DNA of 64,000 nt from assembly GCA_017518705.1 (NCBI GenBank), contig JAFWUC010000064.1:1-64000 (forward strand), read 5' to 3'. This document shows positions 42,090 to 49,995 of this stretch, in pieces (positions within the stretch are counted from its first letter, which is position 1; the number at the start of each line of letters is the position of its first letter). Origin of the DNA: Clostridia bacterium (GTDB lineage Bacteria > Bacillota_A > Clostridia > Christensenellales > Aristaeellaceae). A model generated the notes under the pieces. That model worked only from the letters and a program-made list of their open reading frames with translations, made no database searches and was not told the origin of the DNA. Position numbers and translations under genes: made by a program.

Positions 42090-44408
42090 ATGACCACAGC
42101 TGAAAAGATCGTTAAAAAAGCAAGTCAGAAAGTGGCCGAAAGGCATTTTGTAAGCCTTAAGGACGCGGACAGGCATATGATCGACCGGGCGATAGCCGAA
42201 AGCGTACTGGAGGAGATAGGCGGCGTATGGGCGAAAAGCCAGAAGGCGACCCTGAAGGGGCGGCACGCGGCGTACATCTCCGCCGAGTACCTGACCGGTC
42301 GGGCGATAAGCAACAACCTGCTGGCGCTGGGCGCGCTTGACGAGGTGCGTTCCCTGCTCTCAAAGGCGGGGGCGAGCCCCGACGCCCTTGAGGAGGAAGA
42401 GGATTCCGCCCTGGGCAACGGCGGGCTCGGACGCCTGGCGGCGTGCTTTCTGGATTCCGCGGCGACGCTCGCTCTGCCCGTGATGGGCTATGGCCTCAAG
42501 TACCGCTACGGCCTGTTCAAACAGGGAATAAAGGACTTCCGCCAGACGGAGGAGGCGGACGACTGGACCCGCTTCTCCGACAACTGGACCGTCAGACGGG
42601 AAGAGCTGGCGGTGACGGTGGAGATGAAGGGCCAGACGGTGATCGCGGTGCCCTACGACATGCCCGTGATCGGCTACGGCGGGGAGTACGTGGCTACCCT
42701 GCGCCTGTGGCAGACCGAGAGCCCCGTGCAGTTCGATTTCACCCTTTTCAACGACTACAAATACGACGAGGCGTCAGAAAAGAAGAACCGCGCCGAAGAC
42801 ATCACCAAGGTGCTGTACCCCAACGACTGGACCCGCGAAGGGCGGCTGCTGCGCCTTAAGCAGGAATACGTGCTGTCCAGCGCTTCCATGCAGGACATCC
42901 TGAGGAGCTTTGAGGAAAAAAAGCTTTCCTTCCACGCCCTGCCCAGATACATCGCCTGCCAGCTCAACGACACCCATCCGGTGCTGGCGATACCGGAGCT
43001 CATCCGCCTGCTCATAAAGCGGGGCGTCAGCTTCCGCTCTGCCAAAAACGCTGCGAAACAGGTGTTCGCTTTCACCAACCACACCGTCATGCCCGAAGCG
43101 CTGGAAAAGTGGGACATGGACCTGGTGAGTGACGTGAGCGAGGAGATCGCGGACATATTAAGGCGCCTGGACGCTTCCGCGAAGCGCGAAACGGGCTTGC
43201 GTCTCATAAAAGGCGACAGGATCCACATGGCGGACACAGCGGTGTACATGTCTTTTGCCGCGAACGGCGTGGCAAAGATCCACTCCGAGCTGGTCAAGAC
43301 GCTTCTGTTCCCCGACTGGTACAGGTTTTATCCCGAGCGCTTCCAGAACAAGACCAACGGCGTGACTCCCAGGCGCTGGCTGGCGCTGTGCGACAGGGAA
43401 CTGTGCGCCCTGCTTGGGAAGTATACCGATAAGGACTTCGTGAAGGACCTGGACGCGCTGAAAGATATTTCACCCACGCAGGAGCTGGCGGACGAACTCA
43501 GTCAGGTCAAGGCGGTCAAGCGGGAAGAATTCCGCCTGTGGCTCAAGCATACTACCGGGCAGGAGATCCCGGAAGGCTTCGTTATCGACGCGCAGGTCAA
43601 GCGCCTGCACGAGTATAAACGGCAGCTGCTGAACGCCCTTTCCGTGTACGACATGTACATGGACATGAAGGAAGGCAAACTGAGCGGGCTGCCGCCCATG
43701 GCGTTCGTGTTCGCGGGCAAGGCGGCGCCGGGTTACGCCCGGGCGAAAGCGGTCATCAGGTACGTCAACCTGCTGGCGGACAGGATAAACAACGACCCCG
43801 ACGTGAACGGCAGGATGCGCGTGCTGTTCGTGCCCAACTACAACTGCTCGGTGGCGGAAAAACTGATCCCCGCCGCGGATTTCTCCGAGCAGATATCCCC
43901 TGCGGGCACCGAAGCCAGCGGCACGGGCAACATGAAGTTCATGATAAACGGCGCGGTCACCGTGGGCACCTGGGACGGCGCAAACATCGAGATAGCCCAG
44001 GCGGCGGGCGAGGAGAACGAGTATATATTCGGCGCCCGCATCGAGGAACTGGACGGGATAAGGGAGACCTACGACCCCAAACAGATCTACGGGTCCGACG
44101 CGCGCGTAAAGCGGGCGGTGGACAGCCTGACGGATGCCGGCTTCCCGGATGAGGACGGGACTCTCAGCGAGCTTAAGGACAGCCTGCTCATCGGCGCGTC
44201 CTGGCACAGACCGGACCAGTATTTCCTGCTCAAGGACTTTGAGAGCTACCGTGAGGCGCGCTTAAAGGCGTACCGGGAGTACGCTTCGGACCCCGCGGCG
44301 TTCCGTATGAAGGCGCTTAAGAACGTGCTTTCCTGCGGCGTGTTCTCATCCGACCGCACTATACGGCAGTACGCTGACGAGATCTGGAACATAAAGAAGG
44401 TAAAATGA
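42090..44408 (+). CDS. glgP: Glycogen/starch (alpha-glucan) phosphorylase
   Basis: A 772-residue family GT35 phosphorylase releasing glucose-1-phosphate from glycogen. EDSALGNGGLGRLAACFLDSAA (about 109-130) is the conserved substrate region, and EASGTGNMKFMINGAVTVGTWDGANIEI carries the pyridoxal-phosphate lysine, K616. The ATG at 42090 follows GGAGGG by seven bases; a long upstream frame crosses the SRP RNA and is rejected. No separate promoter is evident between the RNA terminator and the start. It overlaps hflX by four bases. Confidence 0.95.
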   Translation: MTTAEKIVKKASQKVAERHFVSLKDADRHMIDRAIAESVLEEIGGVWAKSQKATLKGRHAAYISAEYLTGRAISNNLLALGALDEVRSLLSKAGASPDALEEEEDSALGNGGLGRLAACFLDSAATLALPVMGYGLKYRYGLFKQGIKDFRQTEEADDWTRFSDNWTVRREELAVTVEMKGQTVIAVPYDMPVIGYGGEYVATLRLWQTESPVQFDFTLFNDYKYDEASEKKNRAEDITKVLYPNDWTREGRLLRLKQEYVLSSASMQDILRSFEEKKLSFHALPRYIACQLNDTHPVLAIPELIRLLIKRGVSFRSAKNAAKQVFAFTNHTVMPEALEKWDMDLVSDVSEEIADILRRLDASAKRETGLRLIKGDRIHMADTAVYMSFAANGVAKIHSELVKTLLFPDWYRFYPERFQNKTNGVTPRRWLALCDRELCALLGKYTDKDFVKDLDALKDISPTQELADELSQVKAVKREEFRLWLKHTTGQEIPEGFVIDAQVKRLHEYKRQLLNALSVYDMYMDMKEGKLSGLPPMAFVFAGKAAPGYARAKAVIRYVNLLADRINNDPDVNGRMRVLFVPNYNCSVAEKLIPAADFSEQISPAGTEASGTGNMKFMINGAVTVGTWDGANIEIAQAAGEENEYIFGARIEELDGIRETYDPKQIYGSDARVKRAVDSLTDAGFPDEDGTLSELKDSLLIGASWHRPDQYFLLKDFESYREARLKAYREYASDPAAFRMKALKNVLSCGVFSSDRTIRQYADEIWNIKKVK

Positions 44409-46168
44409 TACACGGAAACACACAGGGCATAAGGGACAGCGTCCTTAATGAAATGGACAGGCTCTACGACATACAGTTCGACCGGAGCCTGTTCCTTCCC
44501 GAGCGCCTGCTGGGCATGCTGGTCAGCTTCACCACCCAGCTGAACCGGGAGATAATGGTGTACCTGGACCGCAACGGCGAGGTGCTGGAAGTGGCGGTGG
44601 GCTCCATCTCCCAGGTGGGGCTGACCCAGATGCACTTAAGGCGCAACTTCGACAGGCTCACGGGCTTCAGGTGCATCCACACCCATCCCGGCGGGAACGC
44701 GCGCCTGTCCACGGTGGACATACAGGCGTTAAGGCTCCTGCGCTTCGACGCCATGTGCGCCATGGGCGTGGAAGACGGCGTGTGCACGGGCATAACCGCC
44801 GCGTTCCTGGGGGACAAGGAGTACGGCCAGCTTTCGGTGAACGTGCTGGGTCCCGTGAAGCCAGGGCGGTTGGACCACCGCGCGTGGCTCAAGGAGATCG
44901 AATTAAGCGAAGAGCGCGTGCAGAAGGCCATAGAAGAGGGCGGCATAACCCAGGAAGCGGAGCGGGTGATGCTGATCTCCATCGACAGCGAGGACAGCTT
45001 GAACGAGCTGGCGGCGCTGGCGGACACGGCGGGAGCGGTGATCGTCTCCCGCGAGACCCAGAAACTGTCCCACCCCGACACTGCCACGTTCATCGGCAGC
45101 GGCAAGGCGGCGGAACTGGCGCTCTCCTGCCAGACGCTGGAGGTGGACCTGGCCATCGCGGACGGGGAACTCACCGCCTCACAGCAGAAGAACCTGGAAA
45201 ACGCGCTGGGCGTCCGGGTCATAGACCGCACCAGCCTCATACTCGACATATTCGCCAAGCGCGCCGCCACCAGCGAAGGCAAACTGCAGGTGGAACTGGC
45301 GCAGTTAAAGTACCGGCTGCCCCGGCTGGCGGGCTCCTCCGAGGCGCTCTCCCGTCTGGGCGGCGGCATAGGCACCAGGGGCCCCGGCGAAACGCGGCTT
45401 GAAAGTGACCGCCGGCACATCAGGAGCCGCATAGACGAGCTTTCCGGCAAGCTTAAGCAGCTTCAGACCCAGCGGGACCTGCGCAGGAAACGCCGCAGCA
45501 AGGACGAGTCGGTCACCGTGGCGCTGGTGGGCTACACCAACGCGGGCAAAAGCACGCTGTTGAATGCCTTGAGCGGCGCGGACGTGTTCGTTGAGGACAA
45601 GCTGTTCGCCACGCTGGACCCGGTCACCCGCCGGGTTGAACTGCCGGACAACCGCGTCTGCGACGTGGTGGACACGGTGGGCTTCATAAACAAGCTGCCC
45701 CACTCGCTGGTGGAGGCGTTCAAAAGCACGCTGGAGGAAGCGGTGAGCGCCGACCTGCTTTTGATAGTGAACGACCTGTCTTCGCCCTTCGCCGCCAAAC
45801 AGAGGCAGGTGGTGGGGGAGGTGCTCGCCTCCCTGGGCGCGCAGGACAAGCCCGTGATAGAGGTCTACAACAAGTCCGACGCGCTGAAAGCCCCCGCGCT
45901 GGAGCTGGACGGGGACGGCGTGGTCATTTCCGCCCTCAACAAAGAGGGGCTCGATACGCTCAGGCAGCGCATCAGTGACGAGATCGCCAAGCTGCGCCAC
46001 TACGCGGAGATACTCGTGCCGTATTCAAAGGGCGGGGCGCTCAACATGATACATTCAAAGGGCCAGGTGGAAAGCGAGGAGTACACCGCCGAAGGCACGC
46101 TGGTAAAGTGCTGGCTGGACGCGGTCTCTTACGCCCGGGTGCTGAAGGAGCTCAATCAGGATGGCTGA
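44405..46168 (+). CDS. hflX: GTPase HflX with an N-terminal JAMM-like domain
   Basis: A 587-residue ribosome-associated GTPase. The HflX core starts near residue 185 (ERVMLISIDSED), with the glycine-rich GTRGPGETRLESDRR, G1 GYTNAGKST (about 375-383), G3 DTVGF and G4 NKSD. HflX splits or rescues stalled ribosomes. The first ~170 residues are an additional domain seen in clostridial HflX; it contains IHTHPGGNARLSTVD (91-105), matching the JAMM metal motif HxHPx(6)SxxD. The gene overlaps glgP (ATGA) and the lipase-like gene (8 bases). Confidence 0.93.
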   Translation: MIHGNTQGIRDSVLNEMDRLYDIQFDRSLFLPERLLGMLVSFTTQLNREIMVYLDRNGEVLEVAVGSISQVGLTQMHLRRNFDRLTGFRCIHTHPGGNARLSTVDIQALRLLRFDAMCAMGVEDGVCTGITAAFLGDKEYGQLSVNVLGPVKPGRLDHRAWLKEIELSEERVQKAIEEGGITQEAERVMLISIDSEDSLNELAALADTAGAVIVSRETQKLSHPDTATFIGSGKAAELALSCQTLEVDLAIADGELTASQQKNLENALGVRVIDRTSLILDIFAKRAATSEGKLQVELAQLKYRLPRLAGSSEALSRLGGGIGTRGPGETRLESDRRHIRSRIDELSGKLKQLQTQRDLRRKRRSKDESVTVALVGYTNAGKSTLLNALSGADVFVEDKLFATLDPVTRRVELPDNRVCDVVDTVGFINKLPHSLVEAFKSTLEEAVSADLLLIVNDLSSPFAAKQRQVVGEVLASLGAQDKPVIEVYNKSDALKAPALELDGDGVVISALNKEGLDTLRQRISDEIAKLRHYAEILVPYSKGGALNMIHSKGQVESEEYTAEGTLVKCWLDAVSYARVLKELNQDG

Positions 46169-47276
46169 CCTGCACTCATACATGGAAGAAAAGGGCCGGA
46201 CGACCCTGCTGGCTGCGCCTTTCAACGGAGTGGACAGCCTGATCTATGCCCAGCTGGCATATATAGAGTACGACAAAGCGGTCCGTGACCTGCCCTGCGC
46301 CCTGAGCGAGCTGGGCGAAAAGGTGGATTACGGCGTAAGGGAGGACGACAACCGGCGCCTGCTGCACCTGGCCGCGTCGCTGCCCCGGTTCAGGGACAGC
46401 CGCGCGCTGTGGTACGCGGACGAGTTTTCCGAAAGCGAGACCAAGCAGTTTTCGGCGGTCACCTTCCTGCTGCCGGACGGCACCGCGTATATCTCCTTCC
46501 GGGGCACCGACTCCACGATAGTGGGCTGGAAGGAAGACTTTATGCTCACTTTCACCAATCCCGTGCCCGCCCAGGCCAGGAGCGTCGAGTACCTGAACCG
46601 GGTGGCCCGGCATATAAACGCGCCCCTGCGGGTGGGCGGCCACTCCAAGGGCGGGAACCTGGCGGTGTACGCCGCCGCTTTCTGCGACGAGGACATCCAG
46701 AGGCGCATCGTCGGGGTGTATTCCCACGACGGTCCCGGCTTTGACGAGGACATGCTGGCGCTGAAAGGCTACCGGGCCATAAAGGAACGGATAAGGCGCT
46801 TTATCCCCGTGTCCAGCATGGTGGGCATGATGATGGAGCAGGACACCGCCGCCACGGTGGTGGACTCCAGCGCCCAGGGGCTTATGCAGCACAATCCGTA
46901 CACCTGGCGCATACGGGACGGCGAGTTCGTGACCTGCGACCGGCTGGGTTTTGCGGGGCTGATGATAAGCCGGGGGCAGAAGGAGTGGTTCAGGCGCATG
47001 AGCGAGGAAAAGCGCCATTACATGACCGACACGCTGTTCGACATCCTTTCCGCCGCCAACCCCCGCACCCTGCAGGACCTGACCCGGGACAAAAGCGCGC
47101 TGCTCAAAAGCGCCGCGGCGCTGGTTAAGCTGCCCCCGGAGGACAGAAAGGAAATGTGGGAGATCGCCAAGACCTTCGTGTACTGCCTGTATCAGGGCAG
47201 CGGCTACGCCATCAAGACCCGCCTGGACGAAATGAATAAAAAGGCGGAGGAGCTGCTCGGGAGAAAAGAGGAATAA
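46161..47276 (+). CDS. DUF2974 lipase-like alpha/beta hydrolase
   Basis: A 371-residue protein of the DUF2974 (Mbeg1-like) group. The nucleophile elbow is GGHSKGGNLAVYAA (G-H-S-K-G), following TAYISFRGTDSTIVGWKEDF, a lipase class 3-like motif. There is no signal peptide; substrate unknown. It overlaps hflX by eight bases, so the glgP-hflX-DUF2974 genes form one transcript. Confidence 0.85.
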   Translation: MADLHSYMEEKGRTTLLAAPFNGVDSLIYAQLAYIEYDKAVRDLPCALSELGEKVDYGVREDDNRRLLHLAASLPRFRDSRALWYADEFSESETKQFSAVTFLLPDGTAYISFRGTDSTIVGWKEDFMLTFTNPVPAQARSVEYLNRVARHINAPLRVGGHSKGGNLAVYAAAFCDEDIQRRIVGVYSHDGPGFDEDMLALKGYRAIKERIRRFIPVSSMVGMMMEQDTAATVVDSSAQGLMQHNPYTWRIRDGEFVTCDRLGFAGLMISRGQKEWFRRMSEEKRHYMTDTLFDILSAANPRTLQDLTRDKSALLKSAAALVKLPPEDRKEMWEIAKTFVYCLYQGSGYAIKTRLDEMNKKAEELLGRKEE

Positions 47277-47289
47277 GACCCGGAAAACA

Positions 47290-47322
47290 CACCGCCCGAT
47301 CCCGTAAAGGGGTCGGGCGGTG
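47290..47322. other. 14-bp stem-loop after DUF2974
   Basis: CACCGCCCGATCCC pairs with GGGGTCGGGCGGTG (one G-U) around a 5-base loop, 13 bp after the stop. No T run follows, so it may be a weak or factor-dependent terminator or an RNA 3'-end stabiliser. Confidence 0.65.
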
Positions 47323-47406
47323 CATGTATGCTACAATACTTCTCTTACAGCCAAACAAGATAATAATAAAACCATTTCGCAGAATTCGTTCTGTATAAAA
47401 CGCCTT

Positions 47407-47644
47407 TCATGCGTTGTTGTCCCGTTCATACACGCCTTTGGATGTTTGAGAGAGATTTGCTACTTTCTCAAATAATTCAAGTGATGCAACGTTTTCTGTG
47501 GCATACTTGAAAATATCCGCTTTCGGTACGGAATCATCGCCTCCGGAAAAAATTGTGGGAGCTATTAAATCACAGCCTGATAAAGACAGACAGCAAGCAG
47601 ATAGCAATAGGACAATAAGAGTCTTTTTGCTCTGCTTATTTCAT
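47407..47644 (-). pseudogene. Small lipoprotein gene with N-terminal frameshift
   Basis: The frame encodes a hydrophobic signal and lipobox (LLLSACCLSLSGC) and ~50 mature residues of unknown function. Upstream, ATG at 47644-47642 with a GGAGAG site gives ATG AAA TAA; deleting one T would give a normal MKKQSKKTLIVLLLS start. As written, only a TTG start inside the signal peptide remains. The region is AT-rich. Either a broken gene or a one-base consensus error. Confidence 0.55.
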
Positions 47645-47667
47645 AGCTCTCCAATAGTTTTTTGTGG

Positions 47668-48066
47668 TCATTCTCCGCTTGTCACATAATAGGCTATTCC
47701 GTTGGCGTCGCACCACGATTTGACGGCACTAAGATAGTAATTATCCTCGAACCGCCAGTAGTCCGATAGGCGGATACCGCCGTCATCGAATACTTTCCAG
47801 AATTTGTGCCAGAACTGTTTATCGGTCAGACTTCTGAACTTCGCGGATATGCTCTTGTCGTTCAGATATTCCACATATGCCCTTTGTACATCGACACGTC
47901 GAACTCTTGGGAAATCTACCAGAGTTTCTCGGAGAACAGCTGACGGTATTTCATCATCGGGAGAGTAAAACTCAAATGTTTCCGGGTCGAACAAAGCCGA
48001 AGAGCTCTCTTCTATAGGCAACCCTTTTGCCAATGCAACAATTGCCGGCGTTAGTTTCAGAATCAT
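47668..48066 (-). CDS. UPF0158-like hypothetical protein
   Basis: A 132-residue soluble acidic protein. The C-terminal WRFEDNYYLSAVKSWCDANGIAY resembles the UPF0158 ending (ALEWCEENGI), a weak match by eye. The ATG at 48066 is chosen; a TTG 12 bases earlier also exists. It follows the CPC-motif protein in the AT-rich islet and is probably co-transcribed. Function unknown; immunity-type roles are possible given the islet. Confidence 0.6.
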   Translation of the reverse strand: MILKLTPAIVALAKGLPIEESSSALFDPETFEFYSPDDEIPSAVLRETLVDFPRVRRVDVQRAYVEYLNDKSISAKFRSLTDKQFWHKFWKVFDDGGIRLSDYWRFEDNYYLSAVKSWCDANGIAYYVTSGE

Positions 48067-48129
48067 ACAGTCCACCAATTTACCCGTTTTTGTGTATTAC
48101 AGGCTGCCAATTGTCAGTCTGTCAAAACG

Positions 48130-48582
48130 TTAATGGTCACAAGGTTTATCCAAAACCCATGGTATTCTGCCGGTGAACTCAAGCCAAATCAAAGGCTTTG
48201 GTAATTGATGCTCCGGCAACGGGAACTTCTTATGAAAGAAAGCCCAAAAGTGAGGCGCAATTTCATAATCCGAATCATCGTTATCTTCAAGTTCTTTACC
48301 TAAGCTGTCGTTATCAAGCACATTGCCGCATACATAATAGAACCCATTATATACAACTGTCATTTCCGGAGTTGCGTTGAGTGCAGATAATTCTTCAGCT
48401 TTTTTTATGTCAACACCTATACTATCAAAAAAGGATTTGACCGGATCGGGCAATTTATCGACAGCATTGACATAATTGACACAGTCATCGCAGGGACAAT
48501 CTATTATGCCGTCTTCTAAATAGAACTGCCTCGTCTTTTCAACGTCTATATCAACTTTCTGATGCCCGAATTCAAATATCAT
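48130..48582 (-). CDS. Hypothetical protein with CPCDDC motif, immunity-like
   Basis: A 150-residue acidic soluble protein. It opens MIFEFGHQKVDIDVEKTRQFY, followed by CPCDDCVNY (about 29-37), a run of three cysteines in family-typical spacing, and SFFDSIGVDIKKAEEL. I recall similar proteins in Firmicutes and Bacteroidota as small orphan or immunity-like genes, not firmly assigned. Its GAGGT site lies inside the last codons of the M28 gene, three bases before the start, so it is co-transcribed though its base composition is far more AT-rich. Confidence 0.65.
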   Translation of the reverse strand: MIFEFGHQKVDIDVEKTRQFYLEDGIIDCPCDDCVNYVNAVDKLPDPVKSFFDSIGVDIKKAEELSALNATPEMTVVYNGFYYVCGNVLDNDSLGKELEDNDDSDYEIAPHFWAFFHKKFPLPEHQLPKPLIWLEFTGRIPWVLDKPCDH

Positions 48583-48585
48583 GCG

Positions 48586-49506
48586 TTATACCTCAACAAA
48601 CTCTCTAAGCGCGTCGGTGAGCTTTTCGATGTTCTCGGGAGAGGCGACGGTGTCGCGCTTGGTGTGGATGCGGGGAGTGTAATAACCCACACCTTTTTTG
48701 TACAGGCAGGCGGCTATGCCCACGCTTTTGTCAAAGCTCTTGTGGTCGCTGTTCATGTTTGCCTTGGCGGCGGGGAACACCTTGCCGCCTTTGTTTTCCA
48801 GCGCGGCTTTCAGGGCGGGGAAACGGGGATCGCCGATCGCTGCGTCCGACGCGCCGGCGATGAACGTGTCGCCGTTGCCCACGCAGTCCAGGTTGACTAT
48901 CAGGGTGTTCGCTTTTATGTCCGCATGGGCGGCGGCGAAGGCCTTGGAGCCCTTTTTGCCCCTTTCCTCGTTGTCGAAGAGTATGAAGGCGGCGGACGGG
49001 TCGCCGGAAAGCTTGGCTGCCAGCGTGAGCACCGCGGCGGTGCCGGAGGTGTTGTCGTTTCGGTTGCGGGTGTTCGCGGGGCCATGGAAGAGCAGCACGA
49101 ACAGGCCGAAGTAGACCAGGGCGTACACGGCCAGGTACACTGACCTCCCTTCCGTGCCTTCCAGACCGGTCAGTTTCCTTACGGCGATGCCTGCCAGTAT
49201 GGCCGCTGCCAGCATGACGAATATTATACCGAATATGTACACGTATTGGAGCACCCTGTTGGTGGGCAGCATGAGGTTGGGCAGCAGCCCGCGCCGGGGA
49301 GTGTCGTAATGGGCGGTAAACACGGTCTTCGCGCTTTCGGGGTCGCCGATCACCACGTTGTTGTGCCCGCCGCTTTCCTGCACGGTCGCGGCGGACCGGC
49401 CTGACAGTTTGGCTTCGCCCAAAGCGTACTCGCGGAAAGCCTGTTTCTGCGCCTCGGAATTGCGGATGGGGAAGCGGGAATCTATGTCGTTTAAATAGTC
49501 TTTCAT
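48586..49506 (-). CDS. M28-family metallopeptidase with inserted membrane segments
   Basis: A 306-residue M28-type (aminopeptidase-like) protein. Metal and catalytic residues appear in TAHYDTP (H66), NDNTSG (D151), DNEERG (E180/E181), NLDCVGNG and PRIHTKRDT. Between the first ligand and the second lie two to three hydrophobic helices (about 86-109 and 121-140), which would anchor the enzyme in the membrane from within its catalytic domain. The ATG at 49506 has a GGAGG site; a longer frame from 49560 lacks one. A good promoter lies 26-54 bp upstream, divergent from the metal regulator. Confidence 0.82.
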   Translation of the reverse strand: MKDYLNDIDSRFPIRNSEAQKQAFREYALGEAKLSGRSAATVQESGGHNNVVIGDPESAKTVFTAHYDTPRRGLLPNLMLPTNRVLQYVYIFGIIFVMLAAAILAGIAVRKLTGLEGTEGRSVYLAVYALVYFGLFVLLFHGPANTRNRNDNTSGTAAVLTLAAKLSGDPSAAFILFDNEERGKKGSKAFAAAHADIKANTLIVNLDCVGNGDTFIAGASDAAIGDPRFPALKAALENKGGKVFPAAKANMNSDHKSFDKSVGIAACLYKKGVGYYTPRIHTKRDTVASPENIEKLTDALREFVEV

Positions 49507-49531
49507 CGTTTGCCTCCTGTTTTGTACGCCT

Positions 49532-49560
49532 ATTGTAGCATCACGCCGGGCAGAATTCAA
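49532..49560 (-). promoter_or_regulatory. Promoter of the M28 peptidase operon
   Basis: On the - strand: -35 TTGAAT (49560-49555), 17-bp spacer, -10 TACAAT (49537-49532). Confidence 0.78.
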
Positions 49561-49581
49561 TATAAAGTTGCGTCAGGCCTA

Positions 49582-49610
49582 TTGACAGGGCGGGCGCGCG
49601 GGGATATAAT
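49582..49610 (+). promoter_or_regulatory. Promoter of the metal-efflux operon
   Basis: Consensus -35 TTGACA (49582-49587), 17-bp spacer, consensus -10 TATAAT (49605-49610). The operator starts within the -10. Confidence 0.92.
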
Positions 49611-49628
49611 ATGAACAGTCATTCATAT
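49609..49628. promoter_or_regulatory. ArsR/CadC-type operator
   Basis: A perfect inverted repeat ATATGAA-6-TTCATAT covers the end of the -10 box and the transcription start. Size and position match known CadC/SmtB operators (12-2-12-like TGAA...TTCA), so metal-free repressor should block RNA polymerase. Confidence 0.82.
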
Positions 49629-49644
49629 GAACGGAGGGTCATAT

Positions 49645-49995
49645 ATGCACGACCACAGCGCGCTGCTGGAAAAGATGCGCTCCCACGCGCCCGACGAGGA
49701 CAGGATACTCGCTCTGGCGGGGCTGTTCAAGGTGTTCGGCGACCCCACGCGGGTGAGGATACTCTACGCCCTGAGCGAAAGCGAGATGTGTGTGTGCGCG
49801 ATCGGGGAGTATCTGGGCATGGATCAGTCCGCGGTGAGCCACCAGCTCAAGGTATTAAAACAGAACCGGCTGGTCAAAAACCGGCGGGAAGGCAAGACGG
49901 TGTATTATTCACTGGCGGACAGGCACGTGCAGGGCATTATAACCCAGGGCTACGAGCACGTAACGGAGGAGACGGAAGATGAAACTGTTAAGTGA
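49645..49995 (+). CDS. CadC/SmtB-type metal-sensing ArsR repressor
   Basis: A 116-residue winged-helix repressor. The alpha3 metal site has the CadC pattern EMCVC (C49, C51), and the reading helix is MDQSAVSHQLKVLKQN. The C-terminal helix also has the alpha5 pattern: D92, H94, H105, with E108 at the fourth CzrA/SmtB position, so both metal sites may exist. Probable ligands are Cd, Pb or Zn. The ATG at 49645 follows GGAGGG. It overlaps the P-type ATPase gene by 17 bases and likely represses the pair through the inverted repeat over the start site. Confidence 0.93.
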   Translation: MHDHSALLEKMRSHAPDEDRILALAGLFKVFGDPTRVRILYALSESEMCVCAIGEYLGMDQSAVSHQLKVLKQNRLVKNRREGKTVYYSLADRHVQGIITQGYEHVTEETEDETVK

